Both the position numbers and the translations under genes were made by a program. Below are positions 1 through 7,078 of a stretch of DNA of 64,000 nt, in pieces (positions within the stretch are counted from its first letter, which is position 1; each line of letters begins with the position of its first letter). The notes under the pieces were generated by a model. The model saw only the letters and a list, made by a program, of their open reading frames with translations. It did no database searches and was not told where the DNA came from. Location: contig JBGSPQ010000040.1 in the NCBI GenBank assembly GCA_041738505.1, positions 14,695 to 78,694 on the forward strand. Reading direction: 5' to 3'. This DNA is from JBGSPQ01 sp041738505. Its GTDB lineage: Bacteria; Patescibacteriota; Gracilibacteria; UBA1369.

Positions 1-228
1 AAAGAATACAGATCCATATTTGATGATGTGATTAAAACCCATGAACCGGTGGTTATTTTGAATCGTAATCATCCGGAGGTTGTTATTGTAGACGTGAAAA
101 CATATCAATTACTTCGCGAGAATAATGAAAAATACGAACTTGAGAAGGCGATGGAGGCGGTAAAAAATTATGAGAATGAGAAAAAATCGGGAAAACTAAA
201 AAAACTAAAATCTTTGGGGGATTTATAA
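1..228 (+). CDS. Antitoxin, Phd/YefM family (5' end missing)
   Basis: Antitoxin half of a type II toxin-antitoxin pair. It would bind and neutralise the toxin encoded 2 nt downstream and autorepress the operon. The reading frame is open from base 1 (codons read KEYRSIFDDVIK before the GTG at 28), so the gene runs off the left edge and the GTG is not its start. The visible part holds the typical 'EPVVILNRNHPEVVIVDVKTY' type core of the Phd/YefM fold (the beta-strand that follows the N-terminal DNA-binding helix), then a charged Lys/Glu-rich tail that in this family folds onto the toxin. The N-terminal 20 or so residues are absent from the window. Assignment rests on the core pattern and on the toxin next door. 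Confidence 0.8.
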   Translation, partial: KEYRSIFDDVIKTHEPVVILNRNHPEVVIVDVKTYQLLRENNEKYELEKAMEAVKNYENEKKSGKLKKLKSLGDL

Positions 229-230
229 TT

Positions 231-497
231 ATGAAAATTACCGGAATTTACTATTCGTCACATTTTGCCCGTGCTTTCAAAAGTCTTCCTGCCGATGTGC
301 GGGGGGAAGCGTCGCGAAGGGAGCGAATTTTCAGGAATGATTGTTTTGACGCGAGATTGAAGACTCATAAGCTAAAGGGCAGTCTGGCCAAATATTGGTC
401 ATTTTCGGTAAATTTTTCTTATAGAATTGTTTTTGAGTTTATTGGCGAAGGAGAAGTGGCGTTTGTGGATATTGGGGATCACGGGATTTACGGTTAG
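231..497 (+). CDS. RelE/ParE-superfamily toxin (mRNA interferase-like)
   Basis: Toxin partner of the upstream antitoxin, probably a ribosome-dependent mRNA interferase. 88 residues, the usual size. The pattern H-K-L-K-G-S-L-A-x-x-W-S-F-S-V followed by YRIVFEF and a C-terminal DIGDHGIYG is the classic RelE/YoeB/YafQ-type layout (central strand with basic residues, then the 'IG.H..VY' end). The ATG lies 2 nt after the antitoxin stop, with GGGGG about 10 nt upstream as a ribosome-binding site inside the antitoxin's last codons, so the two are translationally coupled. Assignment to RelE rather than ParE cannot be settled by eye. Confidence 0.82.
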   Translation: MKITGIYYSSHFARAFKSLPADVRGEASRRERIFRNDCFDARLKTHKLKGSLAKYWSFSVNFSYRIVFEFIGEGEVAFVDIGDHGIYG

Positions 498-596
498 TAG
501 GCTTATGATAAGCAGAGGGTATTTTTTTGCCTGTAACATTTTGAGTTTTATTTTTTTATAGTACATTGAGTGTATGTATTTCTTAACTTTTTTCTT

Positions 597-1142
597 ATGA
601 AAAAGTATTTTTCCACTCCGCTTCTGGCCGGTGTGATTGTGCTGGCTATGGGGCTGACCGCTTTCGCGGCCACCACGATGTTTACCGATGAGGGCGATTT
701 TGCCGACTGGTATGCTGATTCGGTGAAGAAGATGCAGTACAACGAGGTTATTACCGGTTATCCCGACGGATCGTTTAAGGGTGGCAACAATGTGAGCAGG
801 GCCGAACTGGCCGTGATGCTGGATAGGTTCGCAGCCAATGTTTTTGGAAAAGAGATGCAGTCGGAGCCGATGATGTGCACGATGCAGTATGTTTACGGTT
901 TGACGGTTTATCTGCAGGATCAGGATGGTCAGCCGTTAAAGGATGCGACGATTTCCAGTTCTCCGGAGACTGAATTTATGGGGATTGATGGTCAATATTC
1001 CGGTATTGGAGAAGGCGAGGGTTATTATACTTTTACGGTTGAAAAGGCCGGATACAGTACTTACCATGAAACAATCAAACTGGAACAGGATGACTGCCAT
1101 GTGATTGCGCAGACGAGGACGGTTACGCTGTACGCGCTGTAA
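597..1142 (+). CDS. Secreted protein with one SLH domain and a carboxypeptidase-regulatory-like domain
   Basis: 181 residues from the ATG at 597, chosen because it begins a clear signal peptide (MKKYF, a hydrophobic stretch, then TAFAA at about residue 24); an upstream start would put nine extra residues before it. Residues about 28-85 form one S-layer-homology unit: F-T-D-E-x-x-F-A-D-W-Y, then ITGYPDGSFKGGNNVSRAELAVML. The remaining part (YVYGLTVYLQDQDGQPLKDATIS...GYYTFTVEKAGY) looks like a CarboxypepD_reg/PEGA-type beta-sandwich. The SLH unit suggests attachment to the cell-wall polymer. A bidirectional terminator follows 43 nt later. Partners unknown. Confidence 0.75.
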   Translation: MKKYFSTPLLAGVIVLAMGLTAFAATTMFTDEGDFADWYADSVKKMQYNEVITGYPDGSFKGGNNVSRAELAVMLDRFAANVFGKEMQSEPMMCTMQYVYGLTVYLQDQDGQPLKDATISSSPETEFMGIDGQYSGIGEGEGYYTFTVEKAGYSTYHETIKLEQDDCHVIAQTRTVTLYAL

Positions 1143-1184
1143 TTAAGTTTTGGAGGGAGATATGGTAGATGAATAGTATAAACA

Positions 1185-1212
1185 AAAACCCCCGCTTTTA
1201 GGCGGGGGTTTT
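1185..1212. terminator. Bidirectional intrinsic terminator
   Basis: Perfect 11-bp stem (AAAACCCCCGC / GCGGGGGTTTT) with a 6-nt loop, flanked by an A run on the left and a T run on the right. It ends the SLH gene on the plus strand and can also stop transcription coming from HU on the minus strand. Confidence 0.9.
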
Positions 1213-1278
1213 AATAGTGTATCGATTGTGCGTTACGAGGGAGGTGGTGTTTTGCTTGCGCAAAACTTTGTTTCCTAG

Positions 1279-1304
1279 GCGCACTTCGCTACGCTTCGTG
1301 CGTG
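1279..1304. repeat. 26-nt GC-rich intergenic repeat, copy 1
   Basis: 24 of 26 bases match 28868-28893; both contain CGCTTCGTGCG, which occurs a third time at 28770-28780. This copy directly abuts the stop codon of HU. It is partly palindromic (GCGCAC...GTGCG ends), like a REP element. Confidence 0.6.
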
Positions 1305-1580
1305 CTATCTAACTGCATCTTTCAAAGATTTGCCGGCTTTGAAAGCAGGAAGCTTCATAGCTGGGATCTTGATTTTCTGACCCGGGTTGCGAGGATTAAC
1401 ACCTGTTCGGGCAGCTCTCTTGGAAACGCGGAATGTACCGAAACCTGTAACGGTTACGTTTTCGCCTTTCTTGAGGCTCTTTGTGATAGCGTCAAGTACT
1501 GCATCCAAAACTGCTGAAGCGTCTTTCTTTGTAACGCCAGCTTTGGAAGCTGCATGGTTGACGAGGTCTTGCTTGGTCAT
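1305..1580 (-). CDS. hup: HU-family histone-like DNA-binding protein
   Basis: 91 residues, the normal HU length, starting MTKQDLVNHAASKAG. A longer reading with 14 more residues from 1622 is rejected because the promoter -10 lies at 1621-1626. HU bends and compacts DNA as a dimer. Visible features: the N-terminal helical pair (residues 1-40), the GFGTF motif near residue 50, and the DNA-grasping beta-arm with R-N-P-G-Q-K-I-K-I-P, the HU counterpart of the 'RNPxTG' arm tip, ending in FKAGKSLKDAV. It is transcribed alone: a consensus promoter sits upstream and a bidirectional terminator lies downstream. No convincing Shine-Dalgarno sequence precedes the ATG. Confidence 0.95.
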   Translation of the reverse strand: MTKQDLVNHAASKAGVTKKDASAVLDAVLDAITKSLKKGENVTVTGFGTFRVSKRAARTGVNPRNPGQKIKIPAMKLPAFKAGKSLKDAVR

Positions 1581-1620
1581 AGAAGATAAGGTTAAGGGTA
1601 AATAGTGACTGACCATGGGC

Positions 1621-1648
1621 ATTATATAAACGTACCCTTAAAATGCAA
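1621..1648 (-). promoter_or_regulatory. Sigma70-type promoter of HU
   Basis: On the minus strand, TTGCAT (1643-1648), 16-nt spacer, perfect TATAAT (1621-1626). Predicted start near 1614, giving a leader of about 35 nt to the ATG at 1580. Confidence 0.75.
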
Positions 1649-1764
1649 GTTATTTAGATGAATAAGGGAATAATCGGGGTTTTTGGCAAAGGCGGAAGTT
1701 GCGGGTTTGTATGTAAATGGCTTAAATAAGCGGTAAAATTGCATTCCGGGTGGTGCTTAAAATG

Positions 1765-1785
1765 GCCAAAAACGGTGTTTTTGGC
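1765..1785 (-). terminator. Hairpin between MEMO-like gene and HU
   Basis: Perfect 9-bp stem GCCAAAAAC/GTTTTTGGC with a 3-nt loop, 80 nt downstream of the minus-strand MEMO-like gene. The following bases on the minus strand (CATTTTAAG) are only moderately T-rich, so termination is probable rather than certain. Nothing else was seen in the 1581-1866 gap. Confidence 0.45.
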
Positions 1786-1866
1786 TTGTATATAACAAAA
1801 TCAAACAATCTTGCCTGTCAAGCCCTTTTTTAAGCCAAAAAGCCGCATTTTAACTTTCCGGGTTGG

Positions 1867-2712
1867 TTAACGTGGAAGGTTGGAGGGGTGCAGGAAAGTA
1901 CCGAAAATGTGGCTGGTGTTTTCCGCCGGATCATCAATTTTTAGCAGTGAGGCCGAAGATGTTCTTTTGTATAAATGGAATTGTGGTGAGTTTTTTATCC
2001 GCATCAATCTGTGTAATACGTAGATTGTTTCGGGGGAATCCAGGGCGATGCTGTCGGGGTTGCCGTTATTAATTGCCGCCAGCGCTTTGATTTCGTTCAA
2101 TATATCGTTATTTGAGCTATTGTTATGATTGGCTCCAAACCATTTGATTGTCAAAGTATCGTGTTGGAGGGCGGTTTCCTCATCAATTACATGGGAAAAA
2201 TCAACACTGGCGATGATAAGCGTGTGGGATAAATCCAGTTTGGCAAGATTATCGATCAGCTTGTCCATCTGTTCACGGGGGGTATCGGGCTTGATGGTGA
2301 TCGGAATGAAGGTTGCTTTCGGGAAATGCACGCTTATAAAAGGGATGTGGCTGGTGATGCCGTGTTCATTTTCCAGGAGGTGACCGCCGTCGTATACCGC
2401 TTTTTGTTCAATAAGAATTTCAATTGCCGGGGAATCATAATCAATCATTCCATCCAATTTGTTGTTGATTGATTTGGATGTCTGGATTGGATAATAGCCA
2501 TATCCAAAGTGGTTGGGACTGATAACGATGATTCTTTCGTAGTTGTTGTCCGTGCTGATTTTTTTGTAGAGATTTTCAATCTCGTTTTTTACCAGCAAAT
2601 GGTGGGGCATAACCGCCCCACCGATATTGTCCGCGTTCGCGTTGCTGTTTGTACCAAAGCCGAGTGCGCAGAGAATCAGTACACCCGGCAGTGATTTTTT
2701 TAGTATTTCCAT
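1867..2712 (-). CDS. MEMO family protein (AmmeMemoRadiSam system protein B), with signal peptide
   Basis: 281 residues from the ATG at 2712, which overlaps the end of the upstream lipoprotein gene by 13 nt, so the pair is coupled. The conserved MEMO segments are present: AVMPHHLLV near residue 35, IVISPNHFGYG, LLENEHGITSHIPF, and ASVDFSHVI; the His, Asp and Glu residues in these segments form the metal site in the dioxygenase-like MEMO fold. The family's reaction is uncertain; many bacterial copies accompany an AMMECR1 and a radical SAM gene, which are not seen here. Unusual: the N-terminus (MEILKKSLPGVLILCALGFGTNSNANA) looks like a signal peptide, so this copy is probably outside the membrane, matching its lipoprotein neighbour. 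Confidence 0.8.
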   Translation of the reverse strand: MEILKKSLPGVLILCALGFGTNSNANADNIGGAVMPHHLLVKNEIENLYKKISTDNNYERIIVISPNHFGYGYYPIQTSKSINNKLDGMIDYDSPAIEILIEQKAVYDGGHLLENEHGITSHIPFISVHFPKATFIPITIKPDTPREQMDKLIDNLAKLDLSHTLIIASVDFSHVIDEETALQHDTLTIKWFGANHNNSSNNDILNEIKALAAINNGNPDSIALDSPETIYVLHRLMRIKNSPQFHLYKRTSSASLLKIDDPAENTSHIFGTFLHPSNLPR

Positions 2713-4487
2713 GGTCGTGATGATGTGCCGCCCCATTCAAGCACCGTGAATCCTTTTCTTGGTATTGAAGTAAGGTTTTGGGCGGGAACGGAATAGAAGC
2801 TTGGTTCCGGCTGATAGTACATGAATACTCTGATGAGTGTGTCCGGCGCGGGGGTGATTTGCAGGGGCGCGACTTTATTGAAGTCGGAGGTTCCCACAAA
2901 ACTTACATACAGATAAGGTTCCGGATTATTCATCATGCGGGGATACCAGAATTCCACAAAGTCCGCTTTTTCGGTTTCATTAAGCCCGAGTTTTGTCAGG
3001 CTTTCATTCAGGAAAGAGGCCAGGTTTTCTTTTTTAACAACAAATCCCTTATTGGCGTTGATACCGTCTTTGTCTATTCCCTCCCAGAAAAGGTAGGGGT
3101 AGTTTTGGCCGTCCGCGTAGTTGTATAAGGATCCGTCCGGTTGAGCCTGTACGGTCCATCCGCTTAAGCCGTAATCGGGGATTGTGACTGTGAATTCATC
3201 CACCTCCACTTCCACATGAACGTTTGTGGTGGTTTCCGGATAAAGGTAGATAACGGGCTTTCCGCATTCGGCGGGGATGGTGAAGTCGACATTCATTAGC
3301 GCGCTCCATCTGCCCTGCGGATCCTGCCAGAATATCAGAGGTTTCTTTTTGTTGTAGTCGTCAAAACTCAAAGTAACCGGGGTGTCACCGTTTTCATTGG
3401 ACATTTTGGCGAAGGATTTATGCGCCGAGTATGAATAATCCAGCCTTTTTTGGGCGTCCGTGGCGGTGTCCAGTTCGGCGGCGTTTTCCAGCGGGTTGGT
3501 CAGAACGTAAAGATCCATACCGTTTGACGCGGTACCCGCTTTTTTAAGTTCATTGTCATTTACATTGATAATTTCGTAACAGTTGCCGCGGATTCCGCAG
3601 CCGCCCTGTGCGTATTTATATCCGTCGGTGATGTTTGCGGTGCTTCCGTCCTCCCAGGTTACTGTGACATCGTCTCCGTCAAAGAATTCGGGGTCGTAAT
3701 TATACAAGGTTGTGGCGCCGTCCGGTCCCATCACGTAAAGACAGCCGTATCTTTCATTCTTATATACATTGCCAACTTCGTCATTGGTGAAGGCGAGGGT
3801 TGTTTCACCCAGGTCCAGCATTAAATAATTGCTGAATTTTTCCTCCGTTTTTATTACCTCCGGCTTGCCCGGAAATGATATGGTTTCGGGTAATTCAACT
3901 TTTTCCAGATATGTTTCGTTGTCTGTTGCGCCAACAAAATACTCAAAAAATCCGGGGGTCATTTCGTTGTCGGACTGTTTTTTTAGTAGAGTCAGACTAT
4001 TGGTTTCTTTGTCCCAGGCGAAACGATAGGTGTAATTCCTAAAACACATGCCGTCGCATTTTAGGTCCAGCATTAATAAAGTTTGTCCTTCATACGGGGC
4101 TTTATTAATGGTGCCGACTTCGTAAAATCCGAAAAGTCGTGAAATTTCATCCCACTTGTAATCTCCGGGTTGGTCGTAGTCGTAGAAGTTTATTGCGATA
4201 TTTTCTTTGTTGTCGCCAATTATTAAGTCGGAGGATACGGCTTTGATTTTTCCCGTAAATTCAACGTCGCCGTCGCGGAACCAGGGGAAGATTTTTACGG
4301 TTGTTTCGGCGGCTTGTTCATTTTCATCGGTGTTTGATTCTTCATCGGAGGTGTCCGTTTCTTCGGTGTCTATAATCACATCACTATCGGGCGGGGATTT
4401 TTCGGGCGACGGATTTGCGCTTTCAAGGTCGCAGCCGGTAATAAGGAGTGACAGGATTAAGCCTGTCAGAAGCGTGATTTTTTTCAT
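2700..4487 (-). CDS. Lipoprotein with conserved C-terminal KPVIYLYP-type domain
   Basis: 595 residues. The signal peptide ends in the lipobox LITGC, so Cys19 is the probable lipidation site; an acidic, low-complexity tether (Asp/Glu/Thr/Ser, residues about 25-65) follows, then an unassigned beta-rich region. The last 190 residues start at ECGKPVIYLYPE and continue through YGLSGWTVQAQPDG, YPYLFWEG, GFVVKKENLASFL, DFVEFWYPRM and RKGFTVLEWGG. This block is a domain seen in many Firmicutes and CPR extracellular proteins whose function I do not know. It is probably anchored outside the membrane and co-transcribed with the secreted MEMO-like gene, whose start codon lies inside its last codons. Confidence 0.7.
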   Translation of the reverse strand: MKKITLLTGLILSLLITGCDLESANPSPEKSPPDSDVIIDTEETDTSDEESNTDENEQAAETTVKIFPWFRDGDVEFTGKIKAVSSDLIIGDNKENIAINFYDYDQPGDYKWDEISRLFGFYEVGTINKAPYEGQTLLMLDLKCDGMCFRNYTYRFAWDKETNSLTLLKKQSDNEMTPGFFEYFVGATDNETYLEKVELPETISFPGKPEVIKTEEKFSNYLMLDLGETTLAFTNDEVGNVYKNERYGCLYVMGPDGATTLYNYDPEFFDGDDVTVTWEDGSTANITDGYKYAQGGCGIRGNCYEIINVNDNELKKAGTASNGMDLYVLTNPLENAAELDTATDAQKRLDYSYSAHKSFAKMSNENGDTPVTLSFDDYNKKKPLIFWQDPQGRWSALMNVDFTIPAECGKPVIYLYPETTTNVHVEVEVDEFTVTIPDYGLSGWTVQAQPDGSLYNYADGQNYPYLFWEGIDKDGINANKGFVVKKENLASFLNESLTKLGLNETEKADFVEFWYPRMMNNPEPYLYVSFVGTSDFNKVAPLQITPAPDTLIRVFMYYQPEPSFYSVPAQNLTSIPRKGFTVLEWGGTSSRPWKY

Positions 4488-4656
4488 TTTAAAAAGTGAA
4501 AAAATAATAAATTAATTTGTACAGGCAGTTATAACAGTGGCCGGGAGTGGGTATTACAAATTTTTTATATTAGAGGGGTCTATATATGTATAATATTTGA
4601 CTAAATGTGTATAATCCATTAGTTATTTGTAATTGTTAAATTAAAAACTTTTAAAT

Positions 4657-6951
4657 ATGGCTGAAAATTTAGTTATCGTGGAGTCCCCGGCCAAGGCGAG
4701 AACCATTTCGGGGTTTTTGGGAAGCAAGTATGTAGTGAAGGCGTCTATGGGACATGTGCGGGATTTGCCGAAATCAAAAATCGGAATTGATGTTGAGCAT
4801 GATTTTGAACCGACTTATATGGTTCCGGTGGATAAGAAAAAAATCATCACCGATCTAAAAAAAGAGGTGAAAAAAGATACGACCGTATATGTGGCGACTG
4901 ATGAAGACCGCGAAGGGGAGGCCATTGGTTGGCATCTTTTGAAGGCGATGGGGGTGAATGAAAAAAAGCAGAAGGTTAAGAGAATTGTTTTTCATGAAAT
5001 CACCAAAGGTGCGATTGAAAACGCGATTAATAATCCGCGCGAAATTGATGAAAATCTGGTGGACGCGCAACAGGCGCGCAGGGTTTTGGACAGGCTGGTG
5101 GGTTATGAGCTTTCGCCTTTGCTTTGGCAGAAAATTCGTTACGGTCTTTCCGCGGGAAGAGTGCAGAGTGTGGCGGTGAGGCTGGTTGTTGATAAGGAAA
5201 GGGAAATTCGCGCGTTTAAGCCGGAGGAGTATTGGAGCGTGAAGGCGGATTTTTTGAAGGGAAGCGATAAATTCCAGGCCGAGCTGACAAAGTTTAATGG
5301 CAAGGATTTGAAAATCCATAATGGAAAAGAGGCCAAGAAAGTGCTGGATGATTTGAAGGGATGCAGGTATGAAGTGACGCAGGTGGAGGAAAAAAGCATA
5401 AAGAGAAATCCTTCGGCGCCTTTTACCACGTCCACTCTGCAGCAGGAGGCTTCGCGTAAATTGGGTTTTGGAGTGAAGAAAACCATGATTGTCGCCCAGC
5501 AGTTGTATGAAGGTGTGACCCATAACAAAGGGTCTCACGGTTTGATTACTTATATGCGTACCGATTCGGTGAATCTTTCGGCGATTGCTTTGAATCAGGC
5601 CAAAGAGGTTATTACAAAAGAGTTTGGGAAGGAGTACGCGCTGGATAAACCCAGATATTACAGGGGCAAAAAGGGCGCGCAGGAGGCTCACGAGGCGATT
5701 CGTCCCGTGGATTTATCCATCAAACCGGAGGATGTTAAGGCTCATTTGGACAAGGATCAGTTTAGATTGTATGAACTGGTGTGGAAAAGAACGTTGGCCT
5801 GCCAGATGGCCGAAGCCAGGCTGAAGGCCGTGGGGGTTGATGTGACGCCTTTTCAAAATAATACGGATACGGGATATATTTTCCGCGCGACGGGGCAGAC
5901 TATTGAGTTTCCGGGTTTTATCCGTGCTTATGTGGAGGGTAGTGATGATCCGGAGGAAAGTATCGGCGATCAGGAAAAAATTCTGCCGAAGCTGGAGGAG
6001 GGGGATAAGGTGGATTTGGATTCACTGGGTTCAAATCAGCATTTTACCAAACCGCCGGCACGGTATACGGAGGCCAGTCTGGTCAAAAAAATGGAGGCGG
6101 AGGGGATTGGTCGTCCTTCCACTTACGCGCCCACGATTCATACGATTCAGGCCAGGGGTTATGTGGAAAAAGAGGCCAAACAACTGAAGCCGACGGATTT
6201 GGGAGAGGTGGTGACGGATATGCTGGTTAAGCATTTTGATAATATTGTGGATTATCAGTTTACGGCCGAAATGGAGCTTTCACTTGATGAAATCGCTGAG
6301 GGAAAAAAGAAATGGGTGCCGGTGATTCGCGCTTTTTACGGACCTTTTCATAAGGCGATTGAGATCAAATCAAAATCAATTAAAAAAGAGGATCTGGTGA
6401 ATTTGGGCGATACCGGCGAAAAATGTGACAAGTGCGGGGCGAAAATGATTTTCAAGCTGGGGAGGTTTGGCAAGTTTATGTCGTGCTCCAATTATCCGGA
6501 GTGTAAGAATGCCAAGCCGGTGGAAAATCCGAATAAGGAGGAACCGAAGATTGATGAGGATTTAAAGCGCAAACTGGCCGGCAAGAAATGCGATAAGTGC
6601 GGCAAACCGATGGAGATTAAGATGGGTCGGTTCGGCGAGTTTTTGGGTTGCAGCGGTTATCCGGACTGTAAGAACATTAAGCCGATTATCAAACTGATTG
6701 GCGTAAAATGTCCAAAATGCAAGGAGGGGCAGTTGATTGAAAGGCGCACCAGAAAGGGCGGGCGCGTGTTTTATGGCTGTAATAAATTTCCAAAATGCAA
6801 ATACGCCACCTGGAAAAAACCGGGTGAGGAGGGGGCGGAAACGGAGGTTAAAAAAGGGAAAAAGGTGTCTCCGGCCGGGAAATCCGCGGCTAAAACCGTG
6901 AAAAAAACTGTTAAGAAGGTTGTAAAGAGTAAAGCCAAGGCTAAAAAATAG
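4657..6951 (+). CDS. topA: DNA topoisomerase I
   Basis: 764 residues. Type IA topoisomerase that relaxes negative supercoils by a transient 5'-phosphotyrosine break. The TOPRIM domain starts at VIVESPAKARTI (residues 6-17) and carries the metal-binding D82-x-D84-x-E86 cluster in TDEDREGEAIGW. The catalytic tyrosine is Tyr299 in GLITYMRTDSVNLS. After the core (ending about residue 585) come three zinc ribbons starting near residues 590, 647 and 690, each with CxxC...C(x4-5)C spacing (CDKCGAK...CSNYPEC, CDKCGKP...CSGYPDC, CPKCKEG...CNKFPKC), then a Lys/Ala-rich histone H1-like tail of about 35 residues. Monocistronic. Two TATAAT-like hexamers lie in the AT-rich leader, but neither has a good -35. 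Confidence 0.97.
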   Translation: MAENLVIVESPAKARTISGFLGSKYVVKASMGHVRDLPKSKIGIDVEHDFEPTYMVPVDKKKIITDLKKEVKKDTTVYVATDEDREGEAIGWHLLKAMGVNEKKQKVKRIVFHEITKGAIENAINNPREIDENLVDAQQARRVLDRLVGYELSPLLWQKIRYGLSAGRVQSVAVRLVVDKEREIRAFKPEEYWSVKADFLKGSDKFQAELTKFNGKDLKIHNGKEAKKVLDDLKGCRYEVTQVEEKSIKRNPSAPFTTSTLQQEASRKLGFGVKKTMIVAQQLYEGVTHNKGSHGLITYMRTDSVNLSAIALNQAKEVITKEFGKEYALDKPRYYRGKKGAQEAHEAIRPVDLSIKPEDVKAHLDKDQFRLYELVWKRTLACQMAEARLKAVGVDVTPFQNNTDTGYIFRATGQTIEFPGFIRAYVEGSDDPEESIGDQEKILPKLEEGDKVDLDSLGSNQHFTKPPARYTEASLVKKMEAEGIGRPSTYAPTIHTIQARGYVEKEAKQLKPTDLGEVVTDMLVKHFDNIVDYQFTAEMELSLDEIAEGKKKWVPVIRAFYGPFHKAIEIKSKSIKKEDLVNLGDTGEKCDKCGAKMIFKLGRFGKFMSCSNYPECKNAKPVENPNKEEPKIDEDLKRKLAGKKCDKCGKPMEIKMGRFGEFLGCSGYPDCKNIKPIIKLIGVKCPKCKEGQLIERRTRKGGRVFYGCNKFPKCKYATWKKPGEEGAETEVKKGKKVSPAGKSAAKTVKKTVKKVVKSKAKAKK

Positions 6952-6970
6952 TATTGGGGGTGGGAACAAA

Positions 6971-7000
6971 CATCCGACTTCAAAAACTAGAAGGCGTATG
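6971..7000 (+). terminator. Imperfect hairpin downstream of topA
   Basis: CATCCGACTTC (6971-6981) pairs with GAAGGCGTATG (6990-7000) at 9 of 11 positions around an 8-nt loop. There is no T run, so any terminator role is weak. The left arm is shared with the perfect palindrome at 11680-11697. Confidence 0.35.
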
Positions 7001-7010
7001 TTATTGGGTA

Positions 7011-7039
7011 TTGAATAAATGCCTGTTTTGTGTTAAAAT
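7011..7039 (+). promoter_or_regulatory. Promoter of the 946-residue surface protein
   Basis: TTGAAT (7011-7016), 17-nt spacer, TAAAAT (7034-7039), with an extended -10 TG at 7031-7032. Predicted start near 7046, leader of about 33 nt. Confidence 0.75.
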
Positions 7040-7078
7040 ACTAGGATATTTAATAAAAAAACTTAATACAAAAACAAA

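Noticed and set aside
1305..1622. Longer HU with 14 extra N-terminal residues
   Set aside because: The TATAAT of the HU promoter overlaps this start, and HU proteins begin at the Met at 1580.
4598..4615. TTGACT and TATAAT close together before topA as a promoter
   Set aside because: The two hexamers are only about 5 to 7 nt apart, far too close; no well-placed -35 was found for either TATAAT.
4855..5691. 278-codon minus-strand frame inside topA
   Set aside because: Lies wholly within a certain gene, is rich in His/Leu/Arg as expected from the reverse of AT-rich coding DNA, and has no motif.
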